This document shows, piece by piece, positions 50,577 through 58,340 of a stretch of DNA of 64,000 nucleotides. A model generated the notes under the pieces. The model saw only the letters and a list, made by a program, of their open reading frames with translations. It did not search any database and was not told the origin of the DNA. The position numbers and the translations under genes were made by a program. The DNA lies in the NCBI RefSeq assembly GCF_001724605.1, contig NZ_MEEX01000019.1, positions 35,608 through 99,607 on the forward strand. The letters run 5' to 3'. The stretch is from Phenylobacterium sp. SCN 70-31 (lineage in GTDB: Bacteria > Pseudomonadota > Alphaproteobacteria > Caulobacterales > Caulobacteraceae). The first letter of the stretch is position 1. Each line of letters begins with the position of its first letter.

Positions 50577-51771
50577 CGCCCGTCCGCGCCAATTCCGGCC
50601 GGCGCGCCAGATAGACGGCCGCGGACGAACCCGGCCCGAAGTCTCGCGCCTTCCAGGCGCCGCCCAACAGATAGTCGATCAGCAGATTGAGACCCGCAGG
50701 ACGATCTTCGCCCCGCGCCGTCGCGTAGGCTTCGGCGTCGAACCAGGGACCGGGCCGCCGGAAATGCTCAGGCGGCTCCAGGAGATAGTGGGTGAGCGGA
50801 TCCACGCCCGCAGCCTCCACGTCCGGATAGGTCTCCCGGTACCATCGTGCATCGAACAGCGGATGCGGCGAGACGCCGTCGCGCCAGCCTTGGTCGAGGT
50901 AGTGCAGCAACGGCGGCCCGGGTTCGGAACCGACCCGCGCGCCCACCTGGGCCGCGTACCAGGCCGGATCGAACAGCGGACCGGGCGAGAGCCCCCGTCT
51001 CCAGCCCTCGCGCAGATAGTGCGAAAGCGGATCGTCGTCGGGCGCCAGTTCCACGCCTTGGGCGAGATAGTGACCCACGTCGAACAACGGATGCGGCGAA
51101 GCCCCCTCGCGGGCACCCGCCCGGACGTAGTGCTCCAGCGGCGAGAGGCCGGTCGCCGCCAGCGCATGGGCGTGGCGCGACGCATACCAGGCGGGCTGGA
51201 AGAACGACGCCGGCGCACGGCCTTCGAACCCGCCCCTGACGAGATAGTGGACCAGCGGGGCGACCCGGGCTGCGGCCACGTCGGGATAGGCCGACAGATA
51301 GGCCGCCTGGCTGAACAGCGCCGCCGGCGCGACGTCGGACCGTGCGCCACGCCGGGCGTAGGCCGCCATGTGGCGCAGATCGTGGAGCGCCCGCCCCTCG
51401 CCACGCCAGACGCCGCTGCGCGCGATCACCAGGGCCTGTCCGAGCGACCCCAGGCGAGCCAGGAAGCGATCCAGCGCCTTGCTGGGCCGATTGTGCCGAC
51501 GGGACGGACGGACCCTCGCCAGGCGCCGCCAGGCTGAGAGCGCCTGGGCGCGGAGGCGGGCCTCGGCCTCGGCGCGGCCCGCAGCGGCCTCGAACAGCGC
51601 CAGACTCAGCTCCGTCCGCGTCAGAGCCTCGCGAAGCTGGGCGTCGTGCGCCACCCGGCGCAGGCCGGCGTGCTCGCGGGCCAGGGCCTGAACCCTCTCC
51701 AGCGTGCGCCCGCGCTCGGCGAGGATCGCGGCGGCGCCGTCCGGCTGGACGCCGGCCGCCGCCGGGGTCAC
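50536..51771 (-). CDS. Repeat protein: seven FDxxYY/PDV/PLxHY units after a helical N terminus, no catalytic domain
   Basis: Protein of 411 residues. Residues 1-145 are helical and rich in Ala/Arg/Leu (possible coiled coil at 15-85). From about 150 to the end come seven imperfect repeats of roughly 37 residues with consensus LFDxxWYxxxYPDVxxAGxxP-LxHYLxxGxxxGxSPxP; clear units are LFDPAWYAAQVGARVGSE and LFDARWYRETYPDVEAAGVD. The same unit forms the N-terminal parts of the two glycosyltransferases upstream in the operon. Function unknown; substrate binding or scaffold for glycan synthesis are possibilities. Start GTG 51771 overlaps the upstream stop (GTGA); ATG 51792 is the alternative. Confidence 0.75.
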   Translation of the reverse strand: MTPAAAGVQPDGAAAILAERGRTLERVQALAREHAGLRRVAHDAQLREALTRTELSLALFEAAAGRAEAEARLRAQALSAWRRLARVRPSRRHNRPSKALDRFLARLGSLGQALVIARSGVWRGEGRALHDLRHMAAYARRGARSDVAPAALFSQAAYLSAYPDVAAARVAPLVHYLVRGGFEGRAPASFFQPAWYASRHAHALAATGLSPLEHYVRAGAREGASPHPLFDVGHYLAQGVELAPDDDPLSHYLREGWRRGLSPGPLFDPAWYAAQVGARVGSEPGPPLLHYLDQGWRDGVSPHPLFDARWYRETYPDVEAAGVDPLTHYLLEPPEHFRRPGPWFDAEAYATARGEDRPAGLNLLIDYLLGGAWKARDFGPGSSAAVYLARRPELARTGVTPLEHWARQGRA

Positions 51772-52793
51772 GCCCCTTCGGTTTCGAGCCATTCTTGGAA
51801 GGTTCCGCGTCCGGAGGCGAAGGGGTTGGGGAAGGCCGACTGCAGGTCCGGCCGCTCCCGATAGAGCACACGATCCGACTTGGCGATGGGCCGGCCGTCG
51901 TCATAGGCGCCATAGGCCCACCAGCGTTCCGGGATGGCCGGGTCGGTCGCCGCGGCCACCTGACGCCGGTACCAGGCCCAGATCTCGTAGACGGGGTGAT
52001 TCGAGCCGGCGTAACGGCGGGTCATGGCGTCGCCGATCGCCCCCAGCTTGGTGAAATGCCAGAACCGCAGGGGATGGCCGTTGACCAGGATGCGCCCGTC
52101 CTTCTCCACCGAGACCGTCCGGGTGGAGAGGTTCCAGCTCGCCACGTTGTAGCCGGGATCGCGCACGACCTTCACCTTGTCGAACAGCGCCGGCACATGG
52201 TCGCACCACCGCTGGTCCACGAAGAGGCCGCTTGGCATGTCGTCGTAGCAGTACGACAGCAGCCGGTCGTTCCACCAGCGGGCGAAGCGCGCGCCCTCGC
52301 CCGTCGTCCGGATGGCTACGAAGCCCAGATTGAAGATGCCGGTCCGCGAGGCGGACAGGTCGTTGTCGAGGATCGCCGCATGATCGTCGTTGGGATCGAC
52401 CAGATGCGGGGTGAGCAGGATGTCGTGCTCTTCCAGCCAGGACTCCAGCGGCGCCAGCGTACCCAGCGCGGCGGTGTCGGGGTCCATGTAGATCACGGCG
52501 TCGAAGCCCCAGCCGCAGGCCTGGTGGATGAACGGCCCCTTCACCGCCGTGCAGACCTCGACCACGTCGTGGCGGAACAGCCATCCGGTGAAGTCCGGGA
52601 TGCCCAGGTCCTCGGCCCAGACGAGTCGGTCGAACGGTTCGGACGCCGGATCGAACACGAAGCCCTCGGGCGGCCGATCGGTGATCAACGCCGCCAGCTC
52701 CCAATCGGGATGGTGGCGCTTGAGGGTCTGGAACAGCACCCGCGCCCGGTTGAGGTACGAGAACGTGAAGCTGGAGTAGCAGAGGATCTTCAT
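51768..52793 (-). CDS. Glycosyltransferase-like protein, GT-A type with DxD
   Basis: Protein of 341 residues beginning MKILCYSSFTFSYLNRARVL, with DWELAALITDRPPEGF and, near residue 102, FDAVIYMDPDTAALGTLAPL. The DPD is the expected nucleotide-sugar/metal DxD of a GT-A (GT8-like) fold. NLGFVAIR and DQRWCDHVPAL later also resemble GT8 acceptor-side blocks. The C-terminal 70 residues are extra. ATG 52793 overlaps the stop of the glycosyltransferase upstream (ATGA), and its stop overlaps the repeat protein; all four genes from 56415 to 50536 are thus likely one transcript. Donor and acceptor unknown. Confidence 0.75.
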   Translation of the reverse strand: MKILCYSSFTFSYLNRARVLFQTLKRHHPDWELAALITDRPPEGFVFDPASEPFDRLVWAEDLGIPDFTGWLFRHDVVEVCTAVKGPFIHQACGWGFDAVIYMDPDTAALGTLAPLESWLEEHDILLTPHLVDPNDDHAAILDNDLSASRTGIFNLGFVAIRTTGEGARFARWWNDRLLSYCYDDMPSGLFVDQRWCDHVPALFDKVKVVRDPGYNVASWNLSTRTVSVEKDGRILVNGHPLRFWHFTKLGAIGDAMTRRYAGSNHPVYEIWAWYRRQVAAATDPAIPERWWAYGAYDDGRPIAKSDRVLYRERPDLQSAFPNPFASGRGTFQEWLETEGA

Positions 52794-54394
52794 GGGCGCG
52801 GCAGGTCCAGCGAAAGGGCGCTGAAGCGCAGGTCGTACAGCATGGGACGCCTTCGTGCGCGGGCCAGATCGAGGATCGCGCCCGACTCGAACGCGGCCCT
52901 CAGGGCGGCCTCGTCGGGCAGGCTCAGCCCGTGGCCGGTCTCGTCGACGAAGGCGCGGACGTTGCCGCTGTCGGGCCCCGTGACGACCGCGCAGCCCGCG
53001 GCCACCGCCTCGTACGCGACGAAGGAGAAGGTTTCGCGGCACAGGGGCCAGACCAGCACCGCATCGGCCTGCACGCGCGCAAGCGCGCCGGACATGTCGT
53101 GGGTCACGGCCTCGAACCCGCATTCGGCCCCTGGATCTCGGCGCGCGCCGAGATGGAGGAATTCGTAGCGGGCGTCGTCGGCGAACCGCGACGCCAGCTC
53201 GGCGAAGATCGGGAAGCCCTTGTGGGCCACCGGCAGGCCCGCGAAGGCCAGACGGAACGGCCTGCCGCCGTCCGCGGGCGCCGGGCCGCACGCCGTCAGG
53301 GTCGCATGGGGCAGCACGACGGCGCCGGCGTGGGGCAGGCGCGCGCGGGCCTCCCAGAGGTCCAAGGCGTTCCGGGACGGTGCGGCGACGGTGAGCCGCA
53401 GGCGTTCGAACAGGCGGGCATGGGCCGCCTCATGGCGAGCACGCCAGGGGCTGTATACGCACACCCCGCACCCCGGACTGTCGGGCGGCGGCGCAGCGCA
53501 ATCCTCGACGTCGTTGCGCAGGAGGTGGAAGCCGGCGCACAGGCTGGCGAAGTCGTGCAACCAGAAATGCCCCGCCGAAAGGCCTGCCGCCGCCAGGACG
53601 TCGGCCACCGTATCCGCATCGTGGCCCAGCAGGCTGTGGATGGCGAAGCTGCGCGATCCGCCGCTCTCCGCGCCGGACGTCGCCGCGACCGCCCGCGCCA
53701 GCGCCCCACACAGGTCGACAGCGTCGAAATAGCCGAGGAAGGCACCGTTCCAGACCACGCCCAGCGGCTCCTCGACACCTACGGGCCGCACCACCGGCCA
53801 GGGCCGCGCCGGGAAGACGTGCAGATGGTCGCGTCCGTCGGCCTCCAGCCGGACGGCTTCACGGCGAATGGCCGTCTGAAGTCCGCCGACCGTGGCGGTG
53901 AAATCGTCGTGGCTGAAGGTGACGTGCAGGCCCGCCAGGCGGCTGCGGGCTCGGGCCAAGGCGTCGTCGAGGTCGGCGGCGGTTCCCGAGGCGGGCGCGG
54001 CCGGCGGCAGTGCGTCCAGGCGTTCGTCCATCGACGCCAGCCGCGCGATCACGTCGTAGCGAAAGCCGTAGGGCGGCGGCGGGCGCCGCAACCTGGGCCG
54101 CCCCGTGGTGAGCCAGTGGACGAACGGGTTGACGCCCGACTCCGACACATCCGGGAACATCTCCAGATAGACCCGGGTCGAGAAGGCCGGGCTGGGGTCG
54201 CGGCCCTCGCGCCAGCCATGGGCCATGTAGTGATCGAGCGGATCGCCCCCGCCCGCCGCCACGTCGGCGTAGGTCGAAAGATAGAAAGCCCGGTCGAACG
54301 CCCGCGCGGCGATCGCGTGGTCGCCGTGCAGCGGCGTCCGACGGAGCCGGCGACGGATGTCCGGCGGCAGCATGGCCGCGACGAGCCGCCTCAT
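52790..54394 (-). CDS. Two-repeat glycosyltransferase paralogue B with Cys motif
   Basis: Protein of 534 residues. Residues about 30-105 carry two units of the FDxxFY...PDV..G.DPLxHY..GWREGRDPSP repeat (FDRAFYLSTYADVAAGGGDP and a second ending VNPFVHWLTTGR). The remainder is a GT-B-like glycosyltransferase: HVTFSHDDF near 152, HSLLGHDAD near 250, FWLHDFASLCAG, RNDVEDCAAPPPDSPGCGVC (C-x9-C-x2-C), LPVAHKGFPIF in a GT4-type Rossmann fold, and WPLCRETFSFVAYEAVAAGC with TGPDSGNV near the end, the usual donor-site E..E region. It shares nearly all these blocks with the adjacent longer protein, so they are tandem duplicates. ATG 54394 overlaps that gene's stop. Confidence 0.8.
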   Translation of the reverse strand: MRRLVAAMLPPDIRRRLRRTPLHGDHAIAARAFDRAFYLSTYADVAAGGGDPLDHYMAHGWREGRDPSPAFSTRVYLEMFPDVSESGVNPFVHWLTTGRPRLRRPPPPYGFRYDVIARLASMDERLDALPPAAPASGTAADLDDALARARSRLAGLHVTFSHDDFTATVGGLQTAIRREAVRLEADGRDHLHVFPARPWPVVRPVGVEEPLGVVWNGAFLGYFDAVDLCGALARAVAATSGAESGGSRSFAIHSLLGHDADTVADVLAAAGLSAGHFWLHDFASLCAGFHLLRNDVEDCAAPPPDSPGCGVCVYSPWRARHEAAHARLFERLRLTVAAPSRNALDLWEARARLPHAGAVVLPHATLTACGPAPADGGRPFRLAFAGLPVAHKGFPIFAELASRFADDARYEFLHLGARRDPGAECGFEAVTHDMSGALARVQADAVLVWPLCRETFSFVAYEAVAAGCAVVTGPDSGNVRAFVDETGHGLSLPDEAALRAAFESGAILDLARARRRPMLYDLRFSALSLDLPRP

Positions 54395-56415
54395 TTCGCG
54401 CCCTTCCCGACCAGATCCGCCGTCATGCCGCTGAAGGCCAGGTCGAACAGTTCGCCCCCCGTTCGGCCACCACGCGCCATGCGGATGATCTCGCCCGAGG
54501 CGAAGACCTCGGCGAGGGCCGTCTCGTCGGGGAGCACGACGCCCCGGCCGGACGCCGCGAAGGCCGCCACGTTGCCGCTGTCGGGACCGGTCAGGACGGC
54601 CGCGCCCCCGGCCGCCGCCTCGTAGGCCGTGAACGAGAAGGTCTCCCGGCACAGGGGCCAGATCAGCGCGATATCCACCTCCAGGTCCTCGACGGCGTCG
54701 CGCATCGCGAGCGGCTGTTCCACGCTCACCACGACCGGGTGGAAGTCCGCCGGCGCGGCCGGATCGGGGCGTCCGCCGAGGTGCACGAAATCGTAGCGGG
54801 GATCGTCGGCGAACCTCTGGGCCAGATCGCGGAACACGGGCCAGCCTTTCAACGCCGCCGGCATGCCCAGGAAAGCGGTTCGGAGCACGCCGGTCCGCGG
54901 CCCGCCGGCCCCGGTTCGAGGCGTCAGCTCGGCGTGCGGCAGCACCACGGCGCCCGTCGCAGGCAGGTCGGTGCGTGCGCGCCAGAAATCCAGCGTCACC
55001 CGCGAGGGTGCGACCACGGTAAGGGCCAGGCGCTCGAACAGGCGTCGGTGCGCCGTCTCGTGGCGGGCGCGGAAGGGGCCATAGTCGCAGACGCCGCAGG
55101 CCGGGCTGTCGGCCGGCGGCGCGCCGCAATCCTCGACGTCGTTGCGGACCAGATGGACGCCCGCGCACACGCTGGCGAAATCGTGCAGCCAGAAGAAGCC
55201 CGCCGACAGTCCCGCCGCCGCCAGGATATCGGCCGTGGCGTCGGCGTCGTGGCCCAGCAGGCTGTGCACCGCGAAGGTGCGCCGGCCCCCGGTCGTCGCC
55301 GCGTCCGCCAGCGCGCGGGCGACGGCCCGAGACGGATGGACACCCAGGCTGACGCCATCCAGCAGCACGCCCAACAGACCCGGCTCCTCCGGCGTCCGAA
55401 CCATCGGCCAGGGCGATGCCGGATAGAGGTGGAGGTGCGCCACGCCCGCCGCAGCGAATCCGGCGCTCTCGCGTCGCACGCAGGCCTGGAGCCCCCCCGA
55501 ATTCCGCACATAGTCATCGTGGCTGAAGGTCACGTGCAGGTCGCGCAACCGCCCCAATCCCTCGGCCAGCCGTTCCGGCGCGTCGGGACGCAGACGCGCC
55601 GCCGCGTCCCGCGCGTCGTCCAGGCGGCCAGCCGCCGGCCGGGCCCGCGACAGGATCTCGTAGCGGAATCCCAGGTCGATCTTCGCCGCACGTCCCTCGG
55701 CCCGGCCGGCCATGACGTAGTGGACGAAGGGATTGAGGCCGCTGGCGGCGACGTCGGGATGCGCCTCCAGATAGTCGCGCACCGAGAACCGCGGCGACGG
55801 ATCGCGTCCCTCCCGCCAGCCGGTCCGCAGGAAGTGGTCGAGAGGGTCCATCCCCGACGCCGCGATGTCGGGATTCACCGCCAGATAGTAGGCGGCGTCG
55901 AAGTCGGCGCCGACGACCGCCCGCTGGTCGGAGAGGTTGGGCGCACCCGCGCCGGCGACGCCCCCCCGTCGGCCCGGCCCGTCACCCTGCGCAACGTCTT
56001 GCCAGGCGGGCGGCGCCCAGCCGGAGGCCCCCAAATAGTCCCAGGCATGCGGCGACGCGGCGACCTCGCGCCCCTGAAAGCGGCCTTCCAGAAGATAGTG
56101 GGCGAAGGGACCACCCTCCGCCTCGGCCGCATCGGGATGATCGCGCCGATAGGCCTCGGTCGAAAACCAGGGCGCCGGATCGCGCCCCTCCGCCTCGCCG
56201 GCCATCCGGTAGTGCCACAGCGCGTCCATCCCGGCCGGCAGGTCGGTGTAGACCGCACGATAGAACCGCGCATCGAAGGCGACGGCCACGGCGCGATAGC
56301 CGATCTCGGTGCGAGGGCGGTCGTGGGCGAGGGCGACGAGGGGGGCCATCAAGGCCTTGAAGCTCCGGAAACGGTCGGGGACGGCCGGGGGCGCCGCGAG
56401 GCTGACATGCAACAT
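54391..56415 (-). CDS. Four-repeat glycosyltransferase paralogue A with Cys motif
   Basis: Protein of 674 residues, first gene of the four-gene operon. Four repeat units in two pairs occupy about residues 45-260 (FDARFYRAVYTDLPAGMDAL, FDAAYYLAVNPDIAASGMDP, HPDVAASGLNPFVHYVMAGR), separated by a glycine-rich linker. The catalytic half repeats the blocks of its neighbour: HVTFSHDDYVRNSGGLQ, HSLLGHDADATADILAAAGL, RNDVEDCGAPPADSPACGVC, FLGMPAALKGWPVF, WPLCRETFSFTAYEAAAGGA, TGPDSGNVAAF. The start is uncertain: ATG 56415 (MLHVSLAAPP) is chosen because it leaves 82 bases for divergent promoters, but no strong ribosome binding site is seen and later ATGs are possible. Confidence 0.78.
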   Translation of the reverse strand: MLHVSLAAPPAVPDRFRSFKALMAPLVALAHDRPRTEIGYRAVAVAFDARFYRAVYTDLPAGMDALWHYRMAGEAEGRDPAPWFSTEAYRRDHPDAAEAEGGPFAHYLLEGRFQGREVAASPHAWDYLGASGWAPPAWQDVAQGDGPGRRGGVAGAGAPNLSDQRAVVGADFDAAYYLAVNPDIAASGMDPLDHFLRTGWREGRDPSPRFSVRDYLEAHPDVAASGLNPFVHYVMAGRAEGRAAKIDLGFRYEILSRARPAAGRLDDARDAAARLRPDAPERLAEGLGRLRDLHVTFSHDDYVRNSGGLQACVRRESAGFAAAGVAHLHLYPASPWPMVRTPEEPGLLGVLLDGVSLGVHPSRAVARALADAATTGGRRTFAVHSLLGHDADATADILAAAGLSAGFFWLHDFASVCAGVHLVRNDVEDCGAPPADSPACGVCDYGPFRARHETAHRRLFERLALTVVAPSRVTLDFWRARTDLPATGAVVLPHAELTPRTGAGGPRTGVLRTAFLGMPAALKGWPVFRDLAQRFADDPRYDFVHLGGRPDPAAPADFHPVVVSVEQPLAMRDAVEDLEVDIALIWPLCRETFSFTAYEAAAGGAAVLTGPDSGNVAAFAASGRGVVLPDETALAEVFASGEIIRMARGGRTGGELFDLAFSGMTADLVGKGAK

Positions 56416-56497
56416 GTGGCAGGGGGGATCAACCTCGGCCCGTCCGGCGCGATCGGCGCTTGCAGGCGCGACGGTCGGCCCGTACCACCCGCATGGC
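56416..56497. promoter_or_regulatory. Short divergent region between glycosyltransferase A and the sulfotransferase
   Basis: Eighty-two bases between the first gene of the minus-strand repeat/glycosyltransferase operon and the plus-strand sulfotransferase. Both promoters should lie here unless glycosyltransferase A starts later than annotated. No clear boxes were recognised. Confidence 0.25.
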
Positions 56498-57571
56498 ATG
56501 AGCAAGACGGCCGCCCCTTCGAAGCCACGCACCGCCTATCTGGTGCTGGGCATGCACCGCTCGGGCACCTCGGCGGTGACGCAGCTCCTGGCGCTGGCCG
56601 GCGCGACCCTGCCCGCCAACGTGATGCCGGGGGACGAGCATAACGCCAAGGGGTACTTCGAGCCCTGGAAGATCGCGATCTTCAACGACGAGCGCCTGCG
56701 GGCGGGCGGCTCGGCCTGGGACGACCCGTTCGCATTTCCCTATGCGCCGCTGCCGGCCGACGACGAGGACGCCTGGGTCGAACGGGCCACCGCGTTGTTC
56801 GACGAGGAGTTCCCCAAGACGCCCTGGCCGCTGATGAAGGACCCCCGCGCCACCGTCCTGCTGCCCCTTTGGCGCCGGGTGCTGGATGCGCGCGGCGTGG
56901 CGGCCCGCTGCGTGATTCCCGTGCGTCACCCCCTGGCCGTCGCCGGCTCGCTGCGCCGGCGCGACGGGTTCGCGGCCGAGAAGTCGGTGCTGGTCTGGAG
57001 CGCCTACATGCTGGCGGCCGAGGCCTATACCCGCGACCTGCCCCGGGCCTTCGTCGGCTACGACGCCCTGCTCGCCGACTGGCGAGCCGAGACAGCCCGG
57101 ATCGAGGCGGCGCACGGCGCGCACCTGCCGCGTCTGACCGAGGCGGCGGGCAAGCGCATCGACAGGTTCCTGACTCCCGAACTCCGCCACAACGCGGGCG
57201 AGGACGGCCTCAAAGGCCTGGGTTGGGCCGGCGAGATCGCGGCGCAGGTTCTGGCCTGGTTCCAGGCGCGCGCGGCAGGCGAAACGCCTGGCCCCCAAGC
57301 CCTCGACGCCGCGGCGGCCCGCCTGGCCGAACGCCGCCGCGAGATCGGGCCCCTGGTCTCGCCGATGGCCCGCGACCTCGCCGCCGTCCGCATCGAGCTG
57401 GCCGACGCCCGCGCCCGCCTTCAGGTCGCCGAAGGGCTGGAGGCCGAACTGCGCGCGCTCACCCGCCGGCTGGAGGACGGCTGGCGCGCCGACCAGCGGA
57501 ACCTCGACACCGCCCTTCAGCTCCTCGATCGCATCGACGCCGAAGCGTCCGAGGCCCTGGCCCGCAAGTGA
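56498..57571 (+). CDS. Sulfotransferase-family protein with C-terminal coiled coil
   Basis: Protein of 357 residues. The P-loop-like 5'-phosphosulfate motif is YLVLGMHRSGTSAVTQLLAL near residues 14-33 and the 3'-phosphate region is CVIPVRHPLAVAGSLRRRDG near 141-160. GYFEPWKIAIFND near 53 is found in the sulfotransferase proteins of polysaccharide loci. Beyond residue 270 the chain turns highly charged and heptad-like (LAAVRIELADARARLQVAEG), predicting a coiled coil. It may modify the same glycan as the neighbouring transferases. Start ATG 56498, 82 bases from the divergent glycosyltransferase. The methyltransferase gene begins eight bases downstream. Confidence 0.78.
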   Translation: MSKTAAPSKPRTAYLVLGMHRSGTSAVTQLLALAGATLPANVMPGDEHNAKGYFEPWKIAIFNDERLRAGGSAWDDPFAFPYAPLPADDEDAWVERATALFDEEFPKTPWPLMKDPRATVLLPLWRRVLDARGVAARCVIPVRHPLAVAGSLRRRDGFAAEKSVLVWSAYMLAAEAYTRDLPRAFVGYDALLADWRAETARIEAAHGAHLPRLTEAAGKRIDRFLTPELRHNAGEDGLKGLGWAGEIAAQVLAWFQARAAGETPGPQALDAAAARLAERRREIGPLVSPMARDLAAVRIELADARARLQVAEGLEAELRALTRRLEDGWRADQRNLDTALQLLDRIDAEASEALARK

Positions 57572-57578
57572 GTCCCCC

Positions 57579-58340
57579 ATGACCCTCGACGCCGCGCTCG
57601 CGCGCTTCCCCAAGACCCGCCCGCCCCTGCCGCCGAGGCTCGCGGAGATCTATGCGCAGCAGTACGCCGAGAACCGGGCCGGCGGCAGCACCGCCGCCTC
57701 GCTCTCGCAGCGCCTGGAACGCTGGATGCACCGGCAGGTCGCCGCCGACGTCGCCGGGGGCGAGGCTCGCCCGACGCTCGAAGTCGGGGCCGGCAACCTG
57801 AATCAGCTCCCCTTCGAGCCCGCCGGCGCGCCCTACGACATCGTCGAGCCGTTCGCCGAACTCTACGCCGGCTCGCCACACCAGGCGCGGGTGCGCGACG
57901 CCTTCGCAGACATCGCCGACGTCCCCGCCGACCGTCGCTACGACCGGATCGTGAGCATCGCCGCCCTGGAGCACGTCTGCGACCTGCCCGTGCTGCTGGC
58001 GCGCTCGGCGCTTCTGCTGACGCCCTCGGGCGTATTCCGGGCGGCGATCCCCTCGGAAGGCGGGCTGCTGTGGCGGTTGGGCTGGTCCATGACCACCGGC
58101 CTGGAGTTCCGCCTGCGCTACGGCCTGAACTACGGCCAGCTCATGGCCCACGAGCACGTCAACGACGCAGCCGAGATCGAGCGGCTGGTCCGGGCGATGT
58201 TCGACGACGTGAACGTCCGCGCGTTCGGCCTGGGCCGCCAGCTCTCGCTCTACCGCTTCATCGAGGCCCGCCGCCCGCGGCCCGAGACCGCACGCGCCTG
58301 GCTGTCGCGCTTCGACCAGGGCGGCGCCATCGCAACGTAG
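57579..58340 (+). CDS. SAM-dependent methyltransferase
   Basis: Methyltransferase of 253 residues. SAM motif I is PTLEVGAGNLNQLPFEPAG near residue 65; motif IV-like IVSIAALEHVCDLPVLLARS near 124 and the AAIPSEGGLLW segment resemble the Methyltransf_11 group found in polysaccharide clusters. A helical N terminus (LAEIYAQQYAENRAGGS) precedes the fold. Follows the sulfotransferase by eight bases. Its last 91 bases overlap antisense the end of the membrane glycosyltransferase-like gene; both frames look genuine up to their stops. Acceptor unknown. Confidence 0.83.
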   Translation: MTLDAALARFPKTRPPLPPRLAEIYAQQYAENRAGGSTAASLSQRLERWMHRQVAADVAGGEARPTLEVGAGNLNQLPFEPAGAPYDIVEPFAELYAGSPHQARVRDAFADIADVPADRRYDRIVSIAALEHVCDLPVLLARSALLLTPSGVFRAAIPSEGGLLWRLGWSMTTGLEFRLRYGLNYGQLMAHEHVNDAAEIERLVRAMFDDVNVRAFGLGRQLSLYRFIEARRPRPETARAWLSRFDQGGAIAT

